Source: Lamellibrachia satsuma
Lineage: Eukaryota; Annelida; Polychaeta; Sabellida; Siboglinidae
Reading direction: 5' to 3'
NCBI GenBank assembly: GCA_033239005.1
Contig: BSQZ01000015.1
Location: 10,791,001-10,855,000, forward strand
Length of the DNA stretch: 64,000 nt
Positions within the stretch are counted from its first letter, which is position 1. Each line of letters begins with the position of its first letter. Of the stretch, positions 1-9,719 are shown piece by piece. Both the position numbers and the translations under genes were made by a program. The notes beneath the pieces are model-generated. The model worked only from the letters and a program-made list of their open reading frames with translations. It searched no databases and was not told where the DNA came from.

Positions 1-5
1 GGAAG
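1..5 (+). CDS. ADAM10: ADAM10 exon, last 5 nt (prodomain)
   Basis: The window opens with GGAAG followed by the donor gtacgt. GGA AG joined to the first base of the 679 exon gives Gly-Arg, then Glu-Phe-Asn-Leu-Arg. This matches the GRxFNLR stretch of known ADAM10 prodomains. Phase (two bases carried over) agrees with the next exon. The rest of this exon is upstream of the window. Confidence 0.75.
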
Positions 6-678
6 GTACGTTATTACAATTAGGATCAAAGTTTGAGGTCGAATGAAATTGCAGCGTGGTGGCATATTGTTTTAAAACCAAATTTTTTTTACTTTTGTCA
101 ACATTGTAGATTCACTGCATAGTAATAATTATATGACTAATATTTTATGAAATCCATAGTTGTATTTGGGTTTTCCAAGATATTGCACTAATATGATTGT
201 TGTAATGATGAAAAAAAATTATTTAGAATGTAGCTGTAAGTTTAACAAGCTAGTGTATGCAGTTAGGAACCCAAATGCAATACATCTGTAGTGATTCTGC
301 TTCTGTCACATTTAGATTGAGTTAACATTGAGGTGAAACCTAAAGAATTCAACTCACATGCAAACTGTCTATGAAAAGCCAAAACTATGAATGACTTATA
401 AGAAAATTAGAACAATCTTTCCAAAATGTTAACAAGCTGAAGATAAAACAACTTTAGTCTGTCTACAAAACAGTTCCACCATCTACCAGCATATCCTGGA
501 TGTTGTATATTCAGAAAGAATCCTGTTGACTCATGCAGCTTATTGTAACCCTAGTTTTCATTGAGCAACCCATTACAAATGTTATGCATTGTATCACCAT
601 ACTTCACAGTGTACACAATGCTTTTATATTTACCCCTTTCATCCCACTACAACTTGAACTACTGTTACTTTGTTTCAG
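6..678 (+). other. Intron, no internal feature seen
   Basis: GT-AG intron, donor gtacgt, acceptor tgtttcag. AT-rich sequence with no array, transposon or second gene recognised. A short open frame runs into the next exon from 533 but is intronic up to 678. Confidence 0.75.
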
Positions 679-800
679 GGAGTTCAATCTGCGATTAAGA
701 AGAGACACATCAACGTTTTCTCACGATGCAAAACTCAAAGAATTTGATGGCCGCTTAGTTGACCTTGATGTTTCACACATTTATGAGGGCCAAGTGGTCG
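679..800 (+). CDS. ADAM10: ADAM10 exon, prodomain
   Basis: Preceded by tgtttcag and followed by gtaggt. Encodes part of the inhibitory prodomain; the recognisable core is EFNLRLRRDTSTF and, later, DLDVSHIYEG. The same layout (FNLR-x-x-RDTS and D-x-SHIY-x-G) is found in ADAM10 of other animals. The exon begins with one base completing an Arg codon and ends with one base (G) of a Gly codon. Confidence 0.93.
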
Positions 801-1144
801 GTAGGTTATCATACAAATTACATTGATATTACTATTGCCCACACCTAGCTTATCCTCAACTACTTGCTTACAAATAATATTGATATTACTATTGCCCACA
901 CCTAGCTTATCCTAGGCTACTTGGCTTCTCAATTTGGTTTAAATTTAGGCAGGACAGACACCAATGGAGATGTACTGTGAACAGCTTTCAACAGACCTGT
1001 CCTCTAGACGAAGGTTTTCTCCAGATGGCTAGATGATGATTACTATGGTTTTTTTATTTCATACATGAAAGGGAACTTTGATCCCAGACCTTTATATTAA
1101 GATGTTATGAGACACATTTTTATAAAATCTGTATTACAATTCAG
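801..1144 (+). other. Intron with two-copy tandem duplication
   Basis: GT-AG intron (gtaggt ... caattcag). It holds a direct duplication: 823-856 and 880-913 share a 34-base stretch beginning ttgatattactattgccc, at a 57-base spacing. Nothing else was recognised. Confidence 0.8.
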
Positions 1145-1316
1145 GTGAGCGAGACTCCTATGTCCATGGCTCCATCATACAAGGTATCTTCTCGGGGAAA
1201 ATCCGCACACGCCGGGCCACATACTTTGTTGACAAGACAGAGATGTACTTCCGTGACCCACAGAAGTTCCATTCTGTCATATATTCAGAAGATGACATGG
1301 TCGTTGATCCATACAG
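1145..1316 (+). CDS. ADAM10: ADAM10 exon, prodomain
   Basis: Flanked by attcag and gtaact. Joined to the G of the previous exon it reads GERDSYVHGSIIQG, then RRATYFVDKTE and FHSVIYSEDDM. It aligns with the prodomain segment of ADAM10 that contains YVEP and FHSVIYHEDD. It ends two bases into an Arg codon. The frame that starts with ATG near 1145 is a different, non-coding frame. Confidence 0.94.
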
Positions 1317-1697
1317 GTAACTACACAATGAATTAATTTCTGGCAGCTGAATAAAGCCATGGTACCAAACTGTTGTAAAAATGATGCATGTCCAATCAGT
1401 TTGTTATGTCACTCAGTAGGTGATTTAACACCATTTGAAAGTTGATTGTGCTTTCAAAGTAAGATTCTGTCACCGGTAACTGGAAGATCTTTTTAGATGT
1501 TTGCTAACAGTAGCTGAAATGGAGCTTATTTGACTGTCACTAGGGTAGGCAGTAATATTTCATTGTTGCTATAATCTTGAATAGAGTAGAATAAGTAGAC
1601 TTTCTTTCTCTTCATATTCTCTTTCATTTTTAGATCTAAATTTATATGATTGAGTATATACTGACTGAGCAAGGCTGTTGGTTTGTTGTTTTTACAG
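1317..1697 (+). other. Intron, no internal feature seen
   Basis: GT-AG intron, donor gtaact, acceptor tttttacag. AT-rich, without a recognisable repeat or gene. Confidence 0.8.
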
Positions 1698-1794
1698 ACA
1701 CAAGAGGAATGCTGAGCGAGGCACGTGTGGCTCAGAAAATGCCGACATCAGAAAGTGGATGGAGTCTGTACAAAACAGTGCAACTGTTGAAGAA
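1698..1794 (+). CDS. ADAM10: ADAM10 exon, prodomain with the Cys-switch region
   Basis: Acceptor tttacag, donor gtaagt. Completes Arg and then reads HKRNAERGTCGSENAD and, after IRKWMES, VQNSATVEE; it ends in phase 0. The single Cys in GTCG occupies the place of the prodomain Cys of ADAM10 (GGCADH in vertebrates), which in ADAM proteins can ligand the catalytic zinc and keep the zymogen latent. Assignment as the switch Cys is by position only. Confidence 0.92.
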
Positions 1795-2040
1795 GTAAGT
1801 GTCTAGTCTTTCCTTCTACTACCATTAGTTAATGGGTTATGCAAGGAAAGAAATTATTAAACCAATGAATAATACAAGTCAATTAGTGAATAAACTCTAT
1901 ATTGGAGAAGCAGTATTACATGTCATATTATACATAATTCTAATGGCAACATGTTATCAAATAACACAGTCTATAATTAAGCTCATTGAGCAGTTTCCAG
2001 TGAAATTCCAAAGTACGTACATCCCATTTTAACGACATCC
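1795..2040 (+). other. Intron start, unique sequence
   Basis: First 246 bases of the intron 1795-4950, from the donor gtaagt to the edge of the 47-bp array. No motif recognised. The full intron also contains the arrays listed at 2041, 3943 and 4480. Confidence 0.75.
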
Positions 2041-3938
2041 AGATGTGTGGATCTGACCTGTCTGGTCTTGTTGACTTGTTTTACATCAGATGTGTAGACC
2101 TGACCTGTCTGGTCTTGTTGACTTGTTTTACATCAGATGTGTGGACCTGACCTGTCTGGCCTTGTTGACTTGTTTTACATCAGATGTGTGGACCTGACCT
2201 GTCTGGCCTTGTTGACTTGTTTTACTTCAGATGTGTGGACCTGACCTGTCTGGTCTTGTTGACTTGTTTTACATCAGATGTGTGGACCTGACCTGTCTGG
2301 CCTTGTTGACTTGTTTTACATCAGATGTGTGGACCTGACCTGTCTGGTCTTGTTGACTTGTTTTACATCAGATGTGTGGATCTGACCTGTCTGGTCTTGT
2401 TGACTTGTTTTACATCAGATGTGTGGATCTGACCTGTCTGGACTTGTTTTACATCAGATGTGTGGATCTGACCTGTCTGGCCTTGTTGACTTGTTTTACA
2501 TCAGATGTGTGGATCTGACCTGTCTGGTCTTGTTGACTTGTTTTACATCAGATGTGTGGACCTGACCTGTCTGGACTTGTTTTACATCATGTGTGGATCT
2601 GACCTTTCTGGCCTTGTTGACTTGTTTTACATCAGATGTGTGGACCTGACCTGTCTGGTCTTGTTGACTTGTTTTACATCAGATGTGTGGACCTGACCTG
2701 TCTGGCCTTGTTTTACATCATGTGTGGATCTGACCTTTCTGGCCTTGTTGACTTGTTTTACATCAGATGTGTGGACCTGACCTGTCTGGTCTTGTTGACT
2801 TGTTTTACATCAGATGTGTGGACCTGACCTGTCTGGACTTGTTTTACATCATGTGTGGATCTGACCTTTCTGGCCTTGTTGACTTGTTTTACATCAGGTG
2901 TGTGGACCTGACCTGTCTGGTCTTGTTGACTTGTTTTACATCAGATGTGTGGACCTGACCTGTCTGGACTTGTTTTACATCATGTGTGGATCTGACCTAT
3001 CTGGCCTTGTTGACTTGTTTTACATCAGATGTGTGGACCTGACCTGTCTGGTCTTGTTGACTTGTTTTACATCAGATGTGTGGACCTGACCTGTCTGGAC
3101 TTGTTTTACATCATGTGTGGATCTGACCTTTCTGGCCTTGTTGACTTGTTTTACATCAGATGTGTGGACCTGACCTGTCTGGACTTGTTTTACATCATGT
3201 GTGGATCTGACCTTTCTGGCCTTGTTGACTTGTTTTACATCAGATGTGTGGACCTGACCTGTCTGGTCTTGTTGACTTGTTTTACATCAGATGTGTGGAC
3301 CTGACCTGTCTGGTCTTGTTGACTTGTTTTACATCAGATGTGTGGATCTGACCTGTCTGGACTTGTTTTACATCAGATGTGTGGATCTGACCTGTCTGGA
3401 CTTGTTTTACATCAGATGTGTGGATCTGACCTGTCTGGACTTGTTTTACATCAGATGTGTGGATCTGACCTGTCTGGCCTTGTTGACTTGTTTTACATCA
3501 GATGTGTGGACCTGACCTGTCTGGTCTTGTTGACTTGTTTTACATCAGATGTGTGGATCTGACCTGTCTGGACTTGTTTTACATCAGATGTGTGGATCTG
3601 ACCTGTCTGGCCTTGTTGACTTGTTTTACATCAGATGTGTGGATCTGACCTGCCTGGACTTGTTTTACATCAGATGTGTGGATCTGACCTGTCTGGTCTT
3701 GTTGACTTGTTTTACATCAGATGTGTGGACCTGACCTGTCTGGTCTTGTTGACTTGTTTTACATCAGATGTGTGGATCTGACCTGTCTGGACTTGTTTTA
3801 CATCATGTGTGGATCTGACCTTTCTGGCCTTGTTGACTTGTTTTACATCAGATGTGTGGACCTGACCTGTCTGGCCTTGTTGACTTGTTTTACATCAGAT
3901 GTGTGGATCTGACCTGTCTGGTCTTGTTGACTTGTTTT
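2041..3938 (+). repeat. Minisatellite, 47/39/37-bp units, about 42 copies
   Basis: Tandem units begin atgtgtggacctgacctgtc and end gacttgttttacatcag. The full unit is 47 bp; a 39-bp form lacks one internal segment, and a 37-bp form also lacks the closing ag. Between about 2505 and 3160 they are organised as a 131-bp higher-order repeat (47+47+37), seen as five successive near-identical blocks at a 131-base spacing. Each full unit ends in a T-rich run plus cag and so looks like a splice acceptor, though no adjoining exon sequence is repeated. Small open frames of 61-91 codons across it are by-products of the period. Confidence 0.97.
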
Positions 3939-3942
3939 TTTT

Positions 3943-4023
3943 GGCCCACTGATTGACTGACATCTACCTGGCCCACTGAGTGACTGACATCTACCTGGCC
4001 CACTGAGTGACTGATATCTACCT
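3943..4023 (+). repeat. Three-copy 27-bp tandem repeat
   Basis: Three copies of a 27-base unit starting ggcccactga and ending catctacct lie directly after the 47-bp array, separated only by a T-run. A degenerate fourth start (ggcctcctgg) follows. Confidence 0.93.
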
Positions 4024-4479
4024 GGCCTCCTGGTTAAACATCTCTTTAATTCATTCCAACTGCCAACAATTTCACCTCAATCTATGTGAAGTATTGTGAG
4101 CAGGCAGGTGTAGTTGATGTGTATGTTTTTGTTTTTAATAATGAAATAACATTTATTTCCAGCATCAGTGCAATTTCATATGTTAATCTTGTTTAGTTAT
4201 TTGAACATACCAGAAAAAGAAAAGTGAAAACTGGTGTGACGCTTCCTCTAGCATTCCCTAACTACATCAATTATCTAAACTAATACTAAAACATCATGTA
4301 TCTTAATGTCCAAATTGTTGTACGATGCATAATATCTAGCTACAAAATAATTGATGATTTTTCAGCACATACATCACCAAAACAATGTATTTGTTTTTGT
4401 CAAGCAGATTCTATATATCCCGTACATTTCTGTGTGTAAACAATGTTAGTTACAATGTACGGAATGCATGTATATTTCA
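4024..4479 (+). other. Intron, unique AT-rich spacer
   Basis: Sequence between two arrays of the same intron. No coding frame or repeat recognised. Confidence 0.7.
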
Positions 4480-4936
4480 ACACAATAATGCCAATATCGT
4501 AACACAATACTGCCAATATTACAACACAATACTGCCAATATTGTAACACAATACTACCAATATTGCAACACAATACTGCCAGTATTGTAACACAATACTC
4601 CCGCTATTACAACACAATACAGCCAATACTGTTGTAACACAATACTGCCAATATTACAACACAATACTACCAATATTGCAACACAATACTGCCAGTATTG
4701 TAACACAATAATGCCGCTATTACAACACAATACAGCCAATACTGTTGTAACACAATACTGCCAATATTACAACACAATACTACCAATATTGTAACACAAT
4801 ACTGCCGCTATTACAACACAATACAGCCAATATTGTAACACAGTACTGCCAATATTACAACACAACACTGCCAATACTGTAACACAATACTGCCAATATT
4901 ACAACACAACACTGCCAATATTGTAACACAGAATAC
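4480..4936 (+). repeat. 22-bp AT-rich minisatellite, about 20 copies
   Basis: Units follow the pattern acaatactgccaatatt plus acaac or gtaac, repeated about every 22 bases with some 24-25-base variants (cagccaatactgttg). The array stops about 14 bases before the following exon, so it supplies that exon's upstream acceptor region, which is short of pyrimidines. Minus-strand open frames here are period artefacts. Confidence 0.94.
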
Positions 4937-4950
4937 TGTGTATTTTGAAG

Positions 4951-5139
4951 CATGTAGTGAAGCGTGACGTGGAACACGAAGCTCAATCACGCTGGCAGGA
5001 ACGAGGCAACATCTACACTGCTGCAATGAATCGGGCCAAACGAACCACAGGAACGCCAAATCTCATATGCCACATGTTCCTTCAGTCAGATCCAGAGCTC
5101 TGGAACTACATGACCAACCAAATTGGTGGACTCGGCTAT
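4951..5139 (+). CDS. ADAM10: ADAM10 exon, end of prodomain, furin site, start of catalytic domain
   Basis: Phase-0 exon reading HVVKRDVEHEAQ, then NIYTAAMNRAKR, then TTGTPNLICHMFLQSDPEL, ending QIGGLGY before the donor gtacgt. RAKR (5032-5043) is a proprotein-convertase site; cleavage after it would start the mature enzyme at TTGTP, matching the RKKR-TTS junction of vertebrate ADAM10. CHMFLQSDPELW corresponds to the first catalytic-domain strand. The start is uncertain: ttttgaag ends at 4950, but a second in-phase AG ends at 4962, which would remove HVVK. Confidence 0.9.
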
Positions 5140-5710
5140 GTACGTAGACACTATTCAGCCATAGCCTTTTATGACAATAGTTTTGTCTGCTTGAACAAGG
5201 TATTATGAACTCCACCATTGACATGTTGTTGGTTGACATGGTGCGTGGGGAGGGCAGAATGTGTTCACATGTAGAAATAAACACAAATACTGTACATTAA
5301 TTATTTGTTACAACCCATGGGTGTGAGTCCTTCAGTAAACCAATGACTGTAACTCACCTGTCAGACATTCATTGTTAGATAGGTTCTAGTAATTAGTGAC
5401 ACAAATATCAGTTTCAAAAAGTATTTCCAACCATTTCTCCTTCCAAGTTGTCTATTGTTTCGAGTAAAAAAACATTGAAAACATGTTTTTGCTGCTGTTA
5501 AAAAATTTGTTGAGTGCAGAAGCATTTTATTGTGCTATTTGAAGATTCATGATTTCACCATTAGCATGTCACAGTTTCGCATTTAAAATGTCAATATTTT
5601 GTGTTGATAACAAGATAAATAGATCCAGAGGGTGATAGGATTTACAATATTTTCTAGTTGTGTAAGTTGAAGCACTCTGGTTTGTTACGGTGGTGTATGC
5701 TGGTTTCTAG
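5140..5710 (+). other. Intron, no internal feature seen
   Basis: GT-AG intron, donor gtacgt, acceptor tttctag. It is the only long intron in this half of the gene without a tandem array. No coding frame with ADAM10 or other similarity was recognised. Confidence 0.75.
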
Positions 5711-5851
5711 AATGAGGCTCGAGCCAATGAGGAGATCACGTCACTGTTATCTACACATGTCAGTGGCATCAAGACCATCTATGAAAGCACAAAGTTTGAC
5801 TACAACGGCATGTCATACAAGCCTGTTAGCTTTGTTGTCCACCGTATGCAG
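5711..5851 (+). CDS. ADAM10: ADAM10 exon, catalytic domain
   Basis: Forty-seven codons between tttctag and gtgagt, phase 0 at both ends. Reads NEARANEEITSLLSTHVSG, then IKTIYESTKFDY and YKPVSFVVHRMQ. It corresponds to the ADAM10 segment with ISSHVKAIDTIYQTTDF and ISFMVKRI. It forms the first helix and following strand of the metalloprotease fold. Confidence 0.93.
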
Positions 5852-6085
5852 GTGAGTTTGTCTTCATGTCTTTATTACCATTGTCATGGGAGAGAAAGAT
5901 TTAGAATTTTTCAGAATGAGCTGTGCCTGCAAAGTGCGTGTGTGAAATGTTGGTAATCAAACTTGAAAGTGAAAGTAAAAAAGTTATGGTCAAGGTATAA
6001 AAGAACAACTGAATGCTCATTTTAACATTAGTCAAAAGGCTGCTTCCTGAAGCCCTCTACAGTCAAACTAATTATATGGTAATAC

Positions 6086-7390
6086 ACTTGTTAGAGACCA
6101 GTGGAGTTTACTAGTTAGATACTTGTGATGTGCACTAGTTACAGACTTATTTTGTGCACCAGTTAGACACCTATGTTGTACACCAGTTAGATACCTATGT
6201 TGTGCACCAGTTAGACACCTATGTTGTGCACCAGTTACACACCTATGTTGTGCACCAGTTACACACCTATGTTGTGCACCAGTTACACACCTATGTTGTG
6301 CACCAGTTAGACACCTGTGTTGTGCACCAGTTAGACACATGTGTTGTGCACCAGTTAGACACCTGTGTTGTGCACCAGTTAGACACCTGTGTTGTGCACC
6401 AGTTACACACCTGTGTTGTGCACCAGTTAGACACATGTGTTGTGCACCAGTTAGACACCTGTGTTGTGCACCAGTTAGACACCTGTGTTGTGCACCAGTT
6501 AGACACCTGTGTTGTGCACCAGTTAGACACCTGTGTTGTGCACCAGTTAGACACCTGTGTTGTGCACCAGTTAGACACCTGTGTTGTGCACCAGTTAGAC
6601 ACCTGTGTTGTGCCCCAGTTCGACACCTGTGTTGTGCACCAGTTAGACACCTGTGTTGTGCACCAGTTAGACACCTTTGTTGTGCACCAGTTAGACACCT
6701 ATGTTGTGCACCAGTTCGACACCTATGTTGTGCACCAGTTAGACACCTATGTTGTGCACCAGTTAGACACCTATGTTGTGCACCAGTTAGACACCTATGT
6801 TGTGCACCAGTTAGACACCTATGTTGTGCACCAGTTAGACACCTATGTTGTGCACCAGTTAGACACCTATGTTGTGCACCAGTTAGAGACCTGTGTTGTG
6901 CACCATTTAGAGACCTGTGTTGTGCACCAGTTAGACACCTGTGTTGTGCACCAGTTAGACACCTGTGTTGTGCACCAGTTAGACACCTGTGTTGTGCACC
7001 AGTTAGAGACCTATGTTGTGCACCAGTAAGAGACCTATGTTGTACACCAGTTAGAGACCTATGTTGTACACCAGTAAGACACCTATGTTGTACACCAGTT
7101 AGAGACCTATGTTGTACACCAGTTAGAGACCTATGTTGTACACCAGTTAGAGACCTATGTTGTACACAAGTTAGAGACCTATGTTGTACACAAGTTAGAG
7201 ACCTATGTTGTACACCAGTTAGACATCTATGTTGTACAACAGTTACAGACCTATGTTGTACACCAGTTAGACACCTATGTTGTACACCAGTTAGACACCT
7301 ATGTTGTACACCAGTTAGATACCTATGTTGCACACCAGTTAGAGACCTATGTTGTACACCAGTTAAAGCTACATACTGGTTACTAGTTAG
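6086..7390 (+). repeat. 24-bp minisatellite, about 54 copies
   Basis: Unit about 24 bp: gttgtgcaccagttagacac plus ctat or ctgt. Because 24 is a multiple of three, several frames stay open: a 446-codon minus-strand frame and 291- and 359-codon plus-strand frames, all strict 8-residue repeats (for example VVHQLDTC). They have no start context or unique sequence and are not called as genes. The left part uses gtgcacc, the right part gtacacc, with mixed cacct/gagacct variants. It lies within the intron 5852-7972. Confidence 0.96.
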
Positions 7391-7972
7391 ACATACTGTT
7401 TTCGTCATAATGCTCTAATGAGCATACATCCCCATTTTTTTCAAGGTTCAGTGATGACAGAAGTCTGAAAAAAATCACAAAAGTTTCACCTATATCAGCT
7501 CTGGTATATTTTTGACCACAATATATGGTAGCACCAACCCAGTCCCTTCACAGAAAATCTCGACAGTCACTTCCATCGAGTCTTGATATGTCCTGCCCAA
7601 ATTGTCATGCTGAATGTTTGTCACTGCTAACTTTTCTCCAGTGTTTCACTCATACCTAGTTTTAAATACATGGTAACCACAGATAGTTGTCCACAATGTA
7701 TGAGTTTCCAACTCACAGCAATATGCAGATCTCAACGGATGCCATTTACAAAGTTTTGTTGTTGTGCCAACCATGGTGCCATCTGGTGGATTAATGGAAC
7801 ATTTTTCATCATTTTGTTTTTTACACAGATTTTGGTAAAAAATACAATTTGTGACTTTTTCTACATCTCAAAAATGTGCTAAGCGTACTGTCTGCTTAAT
7901 AGGACGAATACGGTATATGGTGTGCATATCATGTTACTGTAGGCTAAGAAAGCTGGCCTTATTTACCAACAG
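7391..7972 (+). other. Intron remainder, unique sequence
   Basis: Sequence between the 24-bp array and the acceptor accaacag at 7972. A stretch near 7768 (ccatggtgccatctgg) has a counterpart near 13310 and may be an old dispersed repeat. Nothing coding recognised. Confidence 0.6.
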
Positions 7973-8162
7973 GTCAACAACACAAAAAAGGTGTGTACAG
8001 GCTCCAACCAGCCCCGATTCTGTGAACCACACATTGATGTGAGCAATTTCCTCAATCTGCACTCATTCACCAACCACTCTGACTTCTGTCTGTCATTCGT
8101 CTTCACCTACCGAGACTTCACTGGTGGCACCCTTGGCCTTGCCTGGGTCGGATCACATACAG
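7973..8162 (+). CDS. ADAM10: ADAM10 exon, catalytic domain
   Basis: Acceptor ccaacag, donor gtatgt. Reads VNNTKKVCTGSNQPRFCEPH, then IDVSNFLNLHSF and DFCLSFVFTYRDFTGGTLGL, ending AWVGSHT plus one base of Gly. It matches the ADAM10 segment with [31 protein letters not shown] and LAWVGAP. NNT is a possible N-glycosylation site. Phase 1 at the 3' end fits the next exon. Confidence 0.95.
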
Positions 8163-8476
8163 GTATGTTCGTGTCTCTTTCTTCTATTTCATTGTTTCAT
8201 CAAGCTCTGTAAACTAACTGATCATTCACCCTTAATACATTCACTGATAAACAGATTCTGGAGATTTTGAGTCAGAATATTCTTGTATTATGTGCTACAT
8301 TTCTGTATGGAAATAAACAGCTGAAATCGCCACAACATTTTATTTTGTATAGAAATGCCATAGTGCTTGCTACCAGAGAAGTGTTACGTGTATATGTTTG
8401 TGTAAGTTTTAATATATATATGTTTATGTAGGTTTGTTGTTACTTAACTTTGAGACTGTGAGCTGTGTGCTAGCAG
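8163..8476 (+). other. Intron, no internal feature seen
   Basis: GT-AG intron, donor gtatgt, acceptor gctagcag. An earlier AG at 8473 would add one Ala; the AG ending at 8476 restores the length of the conserved WVGxxxGxSGGIC segment and is preferred. Confidence 0.8.
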
Positions 8477-8649
8477 GAGCGTCTGGTGGCATCTGTGAGA
8501 CATTCAAATCATATGACGAGAGTGGTACCAAGATGTACAAGAGTCTAAACACTGGCATCATCACCCTGCTCAACTATGGCCAGCGTGTGCCCCCACGTAT
8601 CTCTACGCTCACATTCGCACATGAAGTTGGACACAACTTTGGTTCACCA
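8477..8649 (+). CDS. ADAM10: ADAM10 exon, zinc-binding site
   Basis: Reads [17 protein letters not shown], then [20 protein letters not shown] and [14 protein letters not shown] by family alignment (the sequence itself has [12 protein letters not shown]). HEVGH at 8620-8634 supplies two zinc-ligand His residues and the catalytic Glu. The exon stops after the Pro codon at donor gtatgt, so the third His ligand (HD) comes from the next exon. Nearly every residue of KSLNTGIIT and [10 protein letters not shown] is shared with other ADAM10 proteins. Confidence 0.97.
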
Positions 8650-9363
8650 GTATGTATTCATTTGTTCAATTGCACTAACACATGCCAAAAAATATGTAAA
8701 ATATTACTAACTTCAGATTGTTGAACGCTGTATAGTATCCTTGCTGCAAAAGTTGACAAACCCTAATCCCCAAATAATTACCTTCCTAGGCTTTATAATA
8801 TATTCTTGTCATTGCCATGGGTCTCATTTTATGTAAAATATAACTTACTTTGATGCTAAACAGGCTTTGGTGTGTAGATCTTGGTTTTGTTATAAATATG
8901 GTACTTGCCTCATTTGAACAAAATGTCGTACTGTGTTATGGTAATGCATTAGATCCCTTAACTATACCATAACTATCCTACTGTGTTATGGTAATGCATT
9001 AGATTTGTGATATGTAATAATGTTATATTTGATTTAATTTTGAAATTATAAACCCGAACGGTAGCATGCAGATGTGGAGTTCTGCAGATGAGTGAAATTT
9101 GCATTTTACGTCAACAGCAAGGTTAATATCCGTTGGTTGATGACATTGTGGACTGTTGATCTCCATAGGTGGTTTTACATATTTGTTTAGTGGTTATGAA
9201 ATAATGATAGAAACACTGAAAACTGAAATGGTAAGAAGAAGAGATTAATTCAGCTAAAATTGTGACGTTTCTTGTTGGTGTGTGCGCGCATGCGTGCGTG
9301 CATGCATGTGCTTGCTTGCATGGGTGGATGTTCACAACACATAAATGCGACTGCCCCTTTCAG
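8650..9363 (+). other. Intron inside the zinc site, with a Z-DNA-prone tract
   Basis: GT-AG intron, donor gtatgt, acceptor cccctttcag. It contains a direct duplication of ctgtgttatggtaatgcatt (8932-8955 and 8982-9004) and, at 9278-9311, a strictly alternating purine-pyrimidine tract. No gene recognised; the minus-strand frames here are shadows. Confidence 0.8.
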
Positions 9364-9719
9364 CATGACAGTGGAGTTGATTGTACACCATATTCCAACA
9401 CACCACGAGACCCCAAAGGCAACTACATCATGTACGCCAGTGCCACGAGTGGAGACAAGGTCAACAATGACAAGTTCTCTCCGTGTAGCATCGGAAACAT
9501 GACACTGGTCATTGACGCCGTGGTGCATGAGAAGAGTGGCAAGAAGCAATGTTTCCGCCAGACAAACGACCCGTTCTGTGGCAACAAGATTGTAGAGGAT
9601 AACGAGCAGTGTGACTGTGGCTACGACAATGAAGACTGTGGCAAAGATGAACTCCAATGCTGCAATCCTCGCAGTGCTGCAGAAGGGGGATGCAAGCTCA
9701 AAAACAATGCCTCATGCAG
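9364..9719 (+). CDS. ADAM10: ADAM10 exon, third zinc ligand, Met-turn and disintegrin domain
   Basis: Longest exon seen (356 nt). It begins HDSGVDCTP, whose His completes HExGHxxGxxHD. GNYIMYASATSGDKVNND carries the Met-turn (IMYA). The disintegrin part starts near PFCGNKIVEDNEQCDCGY and continues through CCNPRSAAEGGCKLKNNASC. The exon ends two bases into a codon (AG) at the donor gtactg (9720). That donor is the first copy of the 45-bp array, so choosing it over downstream copies rests on conserved length; splicing to 14718 gives CSPTKGPCC as in the family. Confidence 0.95.

Noticed and set aside
6068..7408. 446-codon minus-strand open frame (repeating LTGAQHRC)
   Set aside because: It is the reverse frame of a 24-bp tandem array whose period is a multiple of three; other frames on both strands are equally open, and there is no unique sequence or promoter context.
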